From Parelaphostrongylus tenuis (lineage: Eukaryota; Nematoda; Chromadorea; Rhabditida; Metastrongylidae), in contig JAHQIW010002098.1 of the NCBI GenBank assembly GCA_019055375.1, positions 62,001-126,000 on the forward strand: DNA of 64,000 nt, given 5' to 3'. The translations under genes were made by a program, and so were the position numbers. Below are positions 23,620-33,514 of this stretch, piece after piece; the stretch's first letter is position 1; the number at the start of each line of letters is the position of its first letter. The notes under the pieces are model-generated. The model saw only the letters and a list, made by a program, of their open reading frames with translations. It did not search any database and was not told the DNA's origin.

Positions 23620-23838
23620 GTGTTAACCCTTTGGGGACCGCCGTTGATAGCAGGAGGCGTCGCGATGGTTGCACACGCGGCAGTCGCAGGCAGGTAGCAT
23701 CTGCAAGTCGATCGCACTTGCAGAAGCTGCCTGCCTACGTTGGCCCGAAAACGCGGTGCCGCCATTACAGCAGCTAAGTGAGATGCGACGTCGCGCGGCG
23801 TGCTACGTTTCGCAGCACGGGGCACCCAAAGGATAAGC
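23620..23838. mobile_element. Possible piggyBac-like MITE
   Basis: Begins TTAACCCTTTGGGGACCGCC and ends GGGGCACCCAAAGGATAA, an inverted CCCTTTGGG terminus next to TTAA (right copy ATAA). The interior is GC-rich against AT-rich flanks. A related start, TTTTGGGGACCACCGTTAAT, is at 47451. Confidence 0.55.
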
Positions 23839-24164
23839 AACATTATTTTTTGAGTAAAGGGCCTGCGACTGTATTATAATATGGAGTCTCATAGATGAGA
23901 CAAGCCATTTACAGTTGTGCTGGTATATTTTCTGAGATAAAGTTGGGATTAAGTCAGATTTCCCGTCGATTGATGCACCCTATTTTGTCTTATATCGTTT
24001 ATATTGGAAGCTTACGGTGCTCAGTTAATTTGTAACATGTGCAAGACATCAAGACGTAACTCATAGCAAATCACTGTAGTGAAAGAGTCTACAACCTCGG
24101 GCAGGAGCTGAACTCGCTTCTAACCATTTTCAAGAGGGCAGAAAGAGTGATGGCAAAACAGGAG

Positions 24165-24246
24165 CCCAGTAGTGGTGTAGTGGTTAGCGCGCGCTGCCGC
24201 AAAGGGCGAGACGTGAGCTCGACTCCCGTTCTAAGTTTAAAGCTGT
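24165..24246 (+). other. tRNA-like sequence (SINE head or pseudo-tRNA)
   Basis: GGTGTAGTGGTTAGCGCGCG (A box) and GAGCTCGACTCCCG (B box) are spaced like a tRNA, but no acceptor stem pairs. It starts about 40 bases past the stop codon of the exosome-subunit gene, on the opposite strand. Confidence 0.5.
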
Positions 24247-24282
24247 CTGTAAAAGTGCATAGAAAGCCCACCTGGTTTGAAA

Positions 24283-25954
24283 TTAGTGGTCATTTTCAGG
24301 TCGTACTACACCGACAATTTGTCGATGCCGTTGCTCCGCTAGAGTGGCAATCGACGAGAGAATACGGTCATTAGTGATCAGACCGCGAGTTTGCATAGCA
24401 AGGATGCACTCGCCATCTGTGATAACCGAAACCCTCGCTGTACAATGCTCAGTGACTTCCTCAGGAGGATCGATAAGTACCTACAAACACGGGAATTTCT
24501 AAGAACCATGAATAGATCCCTTATTTCATCAGAATCATCGATTAGCTCAGACTATCACTTTCCAGAGCTTCTCCTCGTGTGAACAGCAACAGAAGAAACT
24601 CAGATAAACGCCCACTCAGGTGAATCTTCTCTAGGATAATTAATCGCTGTAAAAGCCTAATTAAGGATCAAATCGAAGACCACCTACCACTTCTCCTTTT
24701 CGAGTCTTGAAAACATAAATGGTAACTGCAATTGGGAACCTCTTCAGAAGCAACGGTGTAGTCTAAAAAACAATTACATTGAGGTGATTAGAAATGACGT
24801 TAACCATATACAGATAGATATACTGACTCCTAAGTTCCTTTATTGATTATTGGGGAAATTTCTCGATAACTCTTACGGGCCATGGACTCAAGCCTCGCGT
24901 CTCTAACCCCAGCGTGTTGCGTCTAACAATGTCGTCTAACCCACAGCGTGCCATCATCCGCGAAAAGTTTTGACAGAAACTTTCTATCAATACGCGTACT
25001 CTTCCATCCCAATCGGGCGGCTTCATCACTCACTGCCATGCTATAGAAAACTGCTTTCGAAAACATCGTGTCTCCTTGTCGGATTCCATTCCCTCTGGTT
25101 ATGGTGAAAGGTCGCTGGAAAAGCTGTGTATTTGTGCTGCAGTTCAGAAAATATCTACAAAACAGGACAGAACTAGGCCTTGGTCGATTAGCGCTAATAG
25201 GATTGCATTGTCTCAACGCTGGGAAAACGCTTCTTCAGAGTCCATATATGACAGAACAAGAGACAGACTTCTTACTGAGTACTATTGTCCGCAATACGGC
25301 TTGAACTTGGTTCATGAGGCAAAATCCTCGCTGGAATCCTGCTGCCTAGATGGTTGTGCCTCATTTGAGGCCTTTGACGAGAGGAAACAGACGATCTTCT
25401 GCATGACTGCCAATGCATAAACTTTCAGACTTCAGATTATGTGCTGTGACGCAAATATAAACAGCGTTCATGAGATAGAACATTGAGCATATCAATACTT
25501 GAAAATAGACTTTCTTCTGACCTAGGCATTACCGGTCAATATAGTTTCCTTAATGATTTAGCTAATACCACAGGTTGATGACTAAAATAGAGATAATAAC
25601 AATGAATGAACGAGGACGAACAACTGCGAACAATCGACTCGAGTCATTGACTCTGAATAGACGAGGATATCAGAACATTGGCCGGATAAATCAATCCTAT
25701 GTATCATCTCGTGGTATCAACTAAATCATAGAAGAACTAATCTTCACTGATTGCTTTTTGATTCATGAGTTTCGCTCTGAGCAGCTTAATGAAATATTAC
25801 ATACTTCATCTAAGACAGATATTTCATCTGATGTGATAGGAGATTCATCGTCCTTATCATGAGTCAGTTTGACGGTTGGTAGACGAACATTCAACAGTGC
25901 AGCAGAAACCGCACAAGTAGCGACGTCTGCCAGAGGACCAGAAGAATTCAAAAT
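24283..25954 (-). CDS. RNase PH-like exosome subunit, EXOSC8/Rrp43-like (3' exons only)
   Basis: Three consecutive minus-strand exons are clear: 25954-25805 (50 codons), 24762-24688 (25 codons) and 24480-24283 (65 codons plus TAA), all phase 0. Their donors are GTATGT and GTAGGT and their acceptors are T-rich. The first carries the RNase PH-type block GPLADVATCAVSAALLNVRL, which corresponds to the D-A-T-A-AL strand and helix before the active-site region in EXOSC7/8/9. The second has KRFPIAVTIYVF, and the third VLIDPPEEVTEHCTARV followed by a helix ending RHRQIVGVV, which fits the RH-rich end of EXOSC8 best. The ring subunit acts in 3'-5' RNA decay in nucleus and cytoplasm; in animals this ring protein is non-catalytic. 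About 160 upstream residues are expected and I could not find them: 26148-29950 upstream is filled with MITEs and a transposase. EXOSC7 or EXOSC9 is the main alternative. Confidence 0.7.
24872..24945. repeat. Arm fragment of the GC-rich foldback
   Basis: CGCGTCTCTAACCCCAGCGT and GCGTCTAACAATGTCG match 22910-22960. It is fused to the end of an RT fragment. Confidence 0.6.
24925..25140 (-). mobile_element. Reverse transcriptase fragment of another non-LTR lineage
   Basis: Minus-strand frame reads TQLFQRPFTITRGNGIRQGD, then about 25 residues later KFLSKLFADDG. These are RT motifs (RQGD and the FADD active site) but the spacing sequence differs from the window's main RTE. A GC-rich foldback fragment adjoins at 24872-24945. 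It sits in the last-but-two intron of the exosome-subunit gene. Confidence 0.65.
25140..25800. other. Intron of the exosome-subunit gene
   Basis: Contains the end of an RT fragment and an open plus-strand frame (25076-25420) with LLTEYYCPQYGLNLVHEAKS, which I do not recognise; it may be a remnant of the same or another element. GCCGGATAAATC near 25681 resembles a Penelope-like tail. Confidence 0.35.
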
Positions 25955-26147
25955 CTGGAAAAGAAAGGAATAATTTCATCACTATTGCCACTTTTAGAAC
26001 AGACGATCTACTGGGTGCGGAAAAAATTCTTTAAACTTCGTATTCCGTTGAGTTTTGCATTGATATAATATTTTTTTCTACTAGTTCCGCCAATTTTACT
26101 AAGTTTTTTGTTCAACTTTGGTCTTAAATTGTTCTGATTAACTGATT

Positions 26148-26415
26148 ACTTTCAATATGCGTGATAATCATTATTTGAGCCACGCACAGTGGTCTGTCAA
26201 GAAGGGCTGAGTTATAAAACTCGATACACATGTTTCGATTTTGCGATCTCGTCAGTCGGGCAGTTACCCTTTCTCGTCTTTTGTTAATCTCTGTAAGTGC
26301 TTCCAGTCCCCACACTTTTAGTTAGCGACGACGAACGTTTTAGACTCTATGTCCAGTGAAATTCTCACCGAACACAGAGTGTTGTACACTCGATTGCTTT
26401 TGGCTGATAATCCAT
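26148..26415. mobile_element. hAT-like MITE
   Basis: TTTGAGCCACGCACAGTGGT, CTCGTCAGTCGGGCAGTTAC and CACAGAGTGTTGTACACTCG are family landmarks. It lies just upstream of the exosome-subunit exon at 25954. Confidence 0.72.
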
Positions 26416-26429
26416 TGTTAAAATAAACT

Positions 26430-28020
26430 GGTTTTAATCTAGCAAGTGTCTACAGAGCCACGAAACGTTTCAAAAGACCGGAAGGATTGAGGACCGTCCT
26501 CATAAAAATCGTACAACCACTACATCTACTCTGGAAAGCATTGGAAGATACAATGGCCAAGTTCAGCGAAATCCGGAGCGTTCGATGCGCAAAATGGCAA
26601 GGAAGATCGGATTCAGCATTTGGAGCATCCGAAACACCGTTAAAAATAAGCTAAAGCTGCGCAGCTACGAGGTTTCCCGCATTCATTTTTCTGGACAGAA
26701 CAAAAGAGATCGGTTTTCACTTTGCCGAATGATTCGTTTGATAGATGGGTGCTCGTTTGTCGAAGATCATATTTACGAATGAAAAGATATTCGCGGTCTA
26801 ACACCTCCAGAATCGTCAGAATCAAAGTCAACTCTTCTAGAACGCTCAGCAGAACTGCGCAGTATCAAAAATCATGGGCCGCAGTTATCATCGGCCTTTG
26901 TGATGGTATGGGCCGGCATTTGTGTCACAGGAAAGACGACGTTGAACTTCATCAACGCAAGCGTGAAAAAACAACGCTGCCAGCTATCAGCAGAAAGTTC
27001 CACGGGGCGTACTGAAGCCTTGGAGTGCACAATACTTCGGCGCCGACAAATCTGCGCTTCAGCAAGATTGGGCTCCTGCGCATTCGGCCGCTCAACGATC
27101 TGTCAAGAGCTCTTTCCAGGTTTTTTAGGCAAGGACATTTGGCCGCCAAACTTGCCGGATCTCAACTCAATGGATTACTCCGTGTGGTCCATACTAGAGG
27201 ACAAGTCTCAACTACTCATTACACTATCCAGACGCACTTAACTTTTGACAACGACGTTATAATCCTGCGCGGGCAGCGCCGCCGCTCAGCAAATGCGGCG
27301 ATTACAACGGTTGTGGTAGTTTTCTAATTAAATGTGGATTTTTTCATTACTAAAGGAGATTTCGTCGCCAGTAAACGGTAAAGATATGATAGAAAAGACA
27401 TTGATAAAGCTATTTGTAGCAGAAACAATGGCGACTCTCTCTTCTAAAACCTTGAATCTCGAGGCAGAGCAGGTACCCACTACAACGAACTCTGCTGGTA
27501 AAACGTTGGCTTTTTTCGTTAGCAGAAAGTAAAAAAAGTCATTTCACAAAGCAAACTTAGTGGGAGAATAGGCATTTCTCAAGCCATCGAATGACTACAA
27601 AAACCTGAAAGGAAAGGAAAGAAACCAAGGTATATAACAGCTAGAATAATATATTCCTTTCCTAGGAATGTGCTTTTCCCGTTGAAACATAGATGATTTT
27701 TCGATAAATGGGCATTCCCTTAGCTACAAAAACTTTTTACAGAAGTATCTTCTGCCATATTTCCTCATTTGATTACGATAATACCCCCTCAGCACCTCAG
27801 ATTATCAAACAGATTTCGAAATTTCCATTGTATTTCGTGATAATGAAGACCCCGCCGCGTCGCGACGCCGCACATGCGGTGCAAGGGTTCAAGTAGAAAA
27901 CAGCTCAGATCGTTGTTAACGTGCTAAGACGGCTCTAACACGTTCTTGGGACGAAATTACGGTGGAAACTTGTGCGAGTATTGTTGGAAATTTCGCAAAC
28001 GACTTCGTAAATGTATGTAG
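26430..28020 (+). pseudogene. maT/Tc1-mariner transposase, frameshifted and split
   Basis: Plus-strand pieces in different frames form one transposase. N-terminal helix-turn-helix part: YRATKRFK, then MRKMARKIGFSIWSIRNTVK. Middle: FVMVWAGICVTGKTTLNFIN. End: WPPNLPDLNSMDYSVWSILE, where the Asp in MDYSVW stands at the third catalytic position as in maT/mariner rather than the Glu of Tc1. Translation then breaks at a TTAA at 27238 and resumes at 27924 with KTALTRSWDEITVET, so 27242-27923 is an insertion. Several frameshifts make it inactive. It lies upstream of the exosome-subunit exons. Confidence 0.82.
27242..27923. mobile_element. TTAA-target non-autonomous element inside the transposase
   Basis: The flanks rejoin as GCACTTAAGACGGCTCTAAC to restore the transposase frame, with TTAA at the left edge and CTAA at the right. 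The ends begin TTAACTTTTGACAACGACG and, on the other strand, TTAGCACGTTAACAACGATC, an imperfect inverted repeat. TTAA targeting suggests piggyBac-type mobilisation. The short open frames inside do not look like a transposase. Confidence 0.65.
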
Positions 28021-28261
28021 GCCATAGGAGGCAACTTTGAGAATGTATTGAGAACTTTTGTGCCCATTGTTGTAGTCTTCGATCTAATGAACATAATTGA
28101 TTCTTCAAATGATAAATTTATTTGCTCATTCAGTATTTTTATCTACTCTTGAAACATCTGAAAAAAACTGAAGGAATTTTTTCTGCAACTGTATATCATT
28201 TGAGAATCAGACGCAATAAAAACAACCTAGCAATATACACAATTTACAACAACAAAAGGAC

Positions 28262-28556
28262 AAGAAAGATAAAGCTCTCGGCGTTGATCAATCCCTCATG
28301 GATGTGCCATGCATTTGTCCTCAATTCTAACTTCGTTTGAGGTGATTGAATGCATATCTAGCGTTTACAATGACTCACGGTGGCCTCCCGCTGAACCGAG
28401 TCAGTGCTGTTTATCCTTCCAGACAAGCCTGAGACCGTTGGTACCCATTTACCGACCCCGGAGGGATGGATGGCTTGGTGAGCCATGATCGAACCACTGA
28501 CCTCGTGTGCGACGCAGTGCACCTCTAACCACTGCGTCACATACGCTCTTTTAGAA
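28262..28556 (-). mobile_element. tRNA-derived SINE
   Basis: Reverse-strand copy with AAAGCTCTCGGCGTTGATCA, CGACCCCGGAGGGATGGA and CTCTAACCACTGCGTCAC. It lies upstream of the exosome-subunit exons, beyond a transposase. Confidence 0.8.
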
Positions 28557-29327
28557 CAATACTTGTAGAACTAGTTGATCGATAAACAGATAGAATAAAC
28601 ATAAAGTAAGCAATTGAATAAAGATTTCATCGCATGTCAGCCAACTGTAGAATATGTAATTTCGTACGTGAACTCTTAGAAGACTCGAAAATGAGTAAAT
28701 GTTTATGACTTCAGAAGCAAGCTTTGAGTTTTTGAATGATGTAAACGATTGCATATTGAAATACTATATTTTCTTCAACTCATAAAAAAAGCAACCGCAT
28801 TCCGGACCTTTCTTGAGGTTCAAAGACTCGAAACCAAGAGATACGCACGTAAGAAAATTCAACTCTAAAGGTCCTCAAAAACCGTTATGCGTGAAACTGT
28901 TCGATGCTTGGCGTTACTAGATTTTCCAAATTCGGCACAGTTCAGCGATCAAACAGTGTGATTCTTACTGCCGACGGGGAAACCAAAGAAAAATTACAGT
29001 AGATTCCTCGTTCTCAAACTACCACAAGGGGGTTTTCCACTTTGTTTTAATCACAAACAACCGTCTGAAATTTTCAGATTCCATAAGTACGGTACTCATC
29101 GCCCTTTGGGACGATTCGTAGAGCTCCTTAGGACACACTTGAGTGATTTTCTTATTTTGTTTATCGCTGAATAGACCAAAAATTTTAAAAATTTTATCGC
29201 GCTAAAGTGTTTACTGGAACCAAATTCAATGCGACTCCAATGAGTCAGTCAGCCACACACTGCTTAGTCAGTTGCCAATGTGTTAACTAATGTTCGAAAG
29301 CACTCTTCACTATGTCCATGTCGATGC

Positions 29328-29400
29328 CATACCATACTGGGCAGCGTAGTGGTTACTGAGCGTAGCAGGAAACAAAGCGACGGTTCAAGCCTTCCCCCAC
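29328..29400 (+). other. Weak tRNA-like sequence
   Basis: CAGCGTAGTGGTTACTGAGC followed by GACGGTTCAAGCCTTCCCC. A- and B-box-like words at roughly the right spacing; stems are poor. Confidence 0.35.
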
Positions 29401-29532
29401 GACACTCTTTTGCAATCAATAAACATACGTCTTAAGAATACCCTAGCTCGAGCAACTTCCAGATTGTGAGGATAATAATGATCTCGGTCAGATCGCAAAT
29501 TTGTATCGCAGGAAGAGTTTTCTTTTCGAGTT

Positions 29533-29950
29533 CTTTTTTTCGAGTGTTTTCTTAAGACCACAGCTCAAATTTTCAACATGCATGACAATCATTTTTTGAG
29601 CCGCGCATGTCGGTGGTCTATTAAAGAAGGCTGACTTATAGAGCCCGATGCACGTGTTTCGATCTTGCAATCTCGTCAGTCGGGTAGTTACCCTTTCCCG
29701 TCTTTTGCCAATCCTGTGTGGGTGCTCCAGTCCCCACACTAAGAATTAGCGACGACGAACGTTTTACACTCTATGTCCAGTGAAAACCTCACCGAACGTA
29801 GAGTGTTGTACACTCGATTGCTCGTGGCTAGTATATTTAATATATCATGATTACGTTTCGAGTTTTTCTTAAGACCGCAGCTCAAATTTCAATATGCTTG
29901 GTAATCATTTTTTGAGCCAGGAATATCAGTGTCTATTAAAAGTGTGTAAT
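29533..29950. mobile_element. hAT-like MITE, near complete plus half unit
   Basis: TTTTCTTAAGACCACAGCTC at the left, GTCAGTCGGGTAGTTACCC in the middle, and a second left end TTCTTAAGACCGCAGCTCAA at 29866. Confidence 0.72.
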
Positions 29951-30149
29951 TTTATGGGAAACTAGGAAATCACATATTTAGAAATTGACGGTTTCAAAGG
30001 TCACTTCGTTTTATTTCGTAAATATTCTTTCTCTAATTCTGTTCCGACTTGCATTACGATTTTGATTTTCTTTACTTTGCAGAAATCCATCTCATACACT
30101 GGCTTCAAAAATCGCTACAGACATTCCATATAGTCTGCGCTCCTAGAAA

Positions 30150-30270
30150 GAGTAAGATCTGGGTTCAAATACCGGCCGACGCAAACGTTTTTCCTCACAA
30201 CTTTACACTATTGGGTATATTGCAACATCATAACACCGCAAGTGGCGGTCAAATAAAAATGAGTTCTGGT
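30150..30270 (+). repeat. Partial copy of the tRNA-arm foldback family
   Basis: GACGCAAACGTTTTTCCTCA, TTGGGTATATTGCAACATCA and ACACCGCAAGTGGCGGTC match the right arm and tail of the 42908-43215 unit. GGGTTCAAATACCGGCC is its B-box-like word. Confidence 0.6.
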
Positions 30271-30284
30271 TCATTCAATATATT

Positions 30285-31014
30285 AGGTTGGAAAGAAAAT
30301 TTCCATCATTTGGATGGGAATGCCGTTTTTTCGCATTGAATCGTGTGTGATTTTCATTCGATTTCAAAGGTTTACTTCATGCGCATTTATTGGTATATAT
30401 TTGTCTATACCTACTGCAATACGGAACTGTCAAGGCAACAAAAACGTTTGTTGATGCTTTACGAGTACAATTTTGGTTGCGGTCATGATTTGCGTTTGGT
30501 GGAATTTTGAAAGGATTTTACATCTTGAACTTGTTCCGAATGGCAAATCCATGAACGCCGATCTTATTTCGAGCTGCTGGACTGAGTTTGCCTAGAAGTT
30601 GGCCGAGAAGTTCGCAGAACTTGTCGAAAGTGCGCTTTGTTTCAGCAAGACAACAAAACCACACACAACCAGAAAAGGCCCAAAACAAAGCTTGAGGAAT
30701 TGGACGGAGTTGAGATTCTACCGCATCCACCGGACGTTGCTCCATCTGATTGCGGCCTTTTCCGGTTAATGCAACACATTTGTAAGGTCGCCGATTCGAA
30801 CGTTTCGATGAAGTTGAAGAAGCATGCCAAGAGTCCTTTTAAATCAAAGCCGAAGGAGTGGACTTTGATCAGATGCGAAACCTGGCGGACCGGTGAAAAA
30901 AAGTGGTGGGTAATGGAGGCCTGTATTTTGAAGAATGGCTGCTGCTGTTTGTTGTCTGAATTATGACAAATTTTGAATGTTTCCTGCTGATGGAAACTTT
31001 TTTTCTAACCTAGT
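30285..31014 (+). mobile_element. mariner-like element with internal deletion
   Basis: Terminal inverted repeats TTAGGTTGGAAAGAAAATTT on the left and AAACTTTTTTTCTAACCTA on the right, next to TA. Inside, frames give VWWNFERILHLELVPN (the WE-I-ELLP block) and, later, PPDVAPSDCGLFRLMQH, the D34D-type third catalytic block. The N-terminal DNA-binding domain and several central blocks are deleted. Confidence 0.82.
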
Positions 31015-31016
31015 AG

Positions 31017-31262
31017 ATGAAAAGAGCAGGTTTAGAGCAATCGGTAGCTATCATCGAATTACGACCGAATTCTCTAAGTCGCCAATTAGTTCACAACCGC
31101 TTATATGACCTTCTCTGTAAAATGAAAGATTGTGAAACATGTCCGAACGGCACAGACGGTGACTGCATGAGCGTAGACGCAGTTTACCTTATCTCTTGCA
31201 AACGTGCAACGATAAATATATTGGTGGGACGGGTCTGCATAATGACACCTAGCTGACAGACG
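31017..31262 (+). pseudogene. Penelope-like element GIY-YIG endonuclease fragment
   Basis: Plus-strand frame of 79 codons with LSRQLVHNRLYD, CETCPNGTDGDCMSVDAVY and LISCKRATINILVGRVC. The cysteine pattern and the degraded YIG-like ILVGR fit the C-terminal endonuclease of Penelope-like elements. It starts three bases after a mariner remnant. Confidence 0.65.
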
Positions 31263-31582
31263 TAACCTAAAGCAAACACACCGCTAGGCACACATATGGC
31301 ACAGACGCATAACGAGTAGAATATGACATAGGGGTCACTACCCTTGCGCTGGAACTTCAAACATCAACGCGAAATATTCCAGAAGAGTTTTGGAATAACG
31401 CGACAAATCCAACTATAAACCGCAGCGAGGAATGTCTCGTTGTCACTTGTGCTATGAACCAGCATACAAGGGTGTTCTCTTTGATGGGTGAAGTGCATTA
31501 CGAGCCCATGTGATATCTTTTTGATGATTTCCACTTGAATCATTCTGTGGAACACATGAAAAGGAGGTGAGTATGTTGAACG

Positions 31583-31940
31583 TTTTGAAAGGGCTTTCTT
31601 AAGACCATGCTCAAAACTGAATATATCTAATGACTATGATTTAAGCCGATATGTCATCTGGTCTTTTATGGGCTCGTGTACAGCCCTCAGGGGGATTACA
31701 CAAGAGCAATCGAGAGTGGAACACTGCTGATCTAGTCATTTCTCACTTGATGACGATTGTAAATAGTTCGCGGTGTGTTACTCTTTATGCGGGATTTATT
31801 GGCCTCCGAGAGGATTGGCTAAAGAACAATCGTCTACCCGACTGAAGAGGATGAGAGGCCAAAACACGCGCACCGAGCTGTACAAGAGCACATAGTAGGC
31901 CATGTGACATGTTGGCTCAAATAATAATCATGAGATTTTG
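31583..31940. mobile_element. MITE related to the 3318/6962 family
   Basis: TTTCTTAAGACCATGCTCAA at the left and TGTTGGCTCAAATAATAATC at the right, with GGGCTCGTGTACAGCCC and GAGCTGTACAAGAGCAC as inner arm words. Confidence 0.68.
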
Positions 31941-32089
31941 ATTTTATTTACTACGGTTAGAAAGAACGTTTTGGTGCACTCAAATAGGGAGAGATCATTA
32001 CCAAACATATCATGGGAATACTGCAGTTTCTTATGTGAGATTTTCCTACTGAAGGCCTAGATATTATTTGTTTTCAATTTGTTGCAAGC

Positions 32090-32455
32090 TTCCGCTATGT
32101 CCAACGATACAATCGAAGTTCGTGTTTTAATGTGTCATTATTGCAGGATAGGTCTTTTTCTCAGCGAGCTGTAGTCGATGAAATCAATGAAGTTGAAGGG
32201 GAATTCACAACAAGCAAATCCACTACTGGGTGCTGGTTTCAACGCTACTCAGTGCCGGAGGTGTTGACCTTGAAGATAAGCCTCGTTCAGGACGTCCAAC
32301 AAAATGAACAAAGAAGATTTGATTGCTGCTTTGGAAAATGAATCGTTGTCAAGTGCTCGCGGAATGGTACTTCGACTAGAGCCGAAGCTTGGCGGACCGA
32401 TGGCAGAAAGTTGTTGGAAACGATGACCTCTACTTTAAAAAATAGTCACTATTGT
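32090..32455 (+). mobile_element. mariner-like remnant (N- and C-terminal ends only)
   Basis: Begins with a mariner-type helix-turn-helix (SQRAVVDEINEVEGEF, then GCWFQRYS) and a DLEDKPRSGRPTK linker, then jumps directly to LADRWQKVVGNDDLYFKK, the typical C-terminus. The catalytic core is deleted. Confidence 0.75.
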
Positions 32456-32504
32456 TTTCGTTTGAGCCATCTCATCGACTGTTTTTAAATTAAACATGTA
32501 GCAT

Positions 32505-32872
32505 AGTCTGTGCGAGTGCTGAAAGCCTTAGCGGGTTGTTACGCCGGAGCCGTACGTACGTTTCGGGATGTCGCCCGCTTCATCAGTGGCCCATGCCCTA
32601 TGGCTTTGAACATGCTCACAGAGTGTATTGTATGTATATAGAAAAGTTTCATACAATCGATGAGATAGGATTCTACACTTTCATATCTATATCAATACCA
32701 TATACAATACCATGTGTTATCACCATAAACAACGTCTCCTCATCCCTGCTGTAAGGTAGGGTGCAGTGTGAGGCGTAAGCCACTAAAGAAGAAGGCGACA
32801 CATTCGGAACGTACATGTGGCTCTGACGTAACAACCTCGGCTAGGCTTTAAACATTCCCACAGACTTTACTT
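32505..32872. mobile_element. Foldback element
   Basis: Arms of about 85 bp: GAAAGCCTTAGCGGGTTGTT (32520) pairs with AACAACCTCGGCTAGGCTTT (32831). Located between two mariner remnants. Confidence 0.72.
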
Positions 32873-32921
32873 ATTGGTTTTTTCCGTGCTGATTTTTTGT
32901 AATTCGGTGCTTCTTTCGTTT

Positions 32922-33330
32922 CATTAGGTTGGAAGAAAGTTCTGGGACACTTATGAGAATTTGAAAACTCATGCATGAGATTCGAAAAAAAAAACTACAA
33001 AAACTATTCTTCAAATTAGAAGACTTCGCTTTCTACGACTTTCTGTCATCGGTTCGCAAGTTTTGGATCTGGTCGAAGTACCCTTCCTTTGCCACCAAAT
33101 CAAGGAACTCTTGACATGCTTCTTCGATCTTCTCGATCGATTCAAATCGCCGATAAAAGTGTTCCATTAATCGGAACAGGTCAAAGTCGCATGAAATGTA
33201 ATCTGGACTGTAGGTGGGATGTGACAGAACCTCGATACCGTAGAATTTATCAAATGTCTTTGATCCTCTTGGCAGTGCGCGATCACGCATTGTCTTGCTT
33301 CATCAAAACGCGACGTATCGTTGGACACGG
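32922..33330 (-). mobile_element. mariner-like remnant (C-terminal part)
   Basis: Terminal repeat ATTAGGTTGGAAGAAAGTT at the low-coordinate end. The minus-strand frame encodes HPTYSPDYISCDFDLFRLME followed by RRFESIEKIEEACQEFLD. The third catalytic Asp block is altered (YISCDFDLF instead of LAPSDYHLF). Confidence 0.8.
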
Positions 33331-33514
33331 CGGAGACTTGTAACAAAATGAAAATAAAACGAATAATGTCTAAGACTTCAGCGGGTAATTCTCACATAAA
33401 AAGCTATAACATTTCCATGATATGTATGGGAGTTATCTCATTCTTATTGAAGTGCCCCGAACTTTTCGTTTCAACCGTAGTATTACTTCCAAAATATAAG
33501 GGTCGATGAAAATT

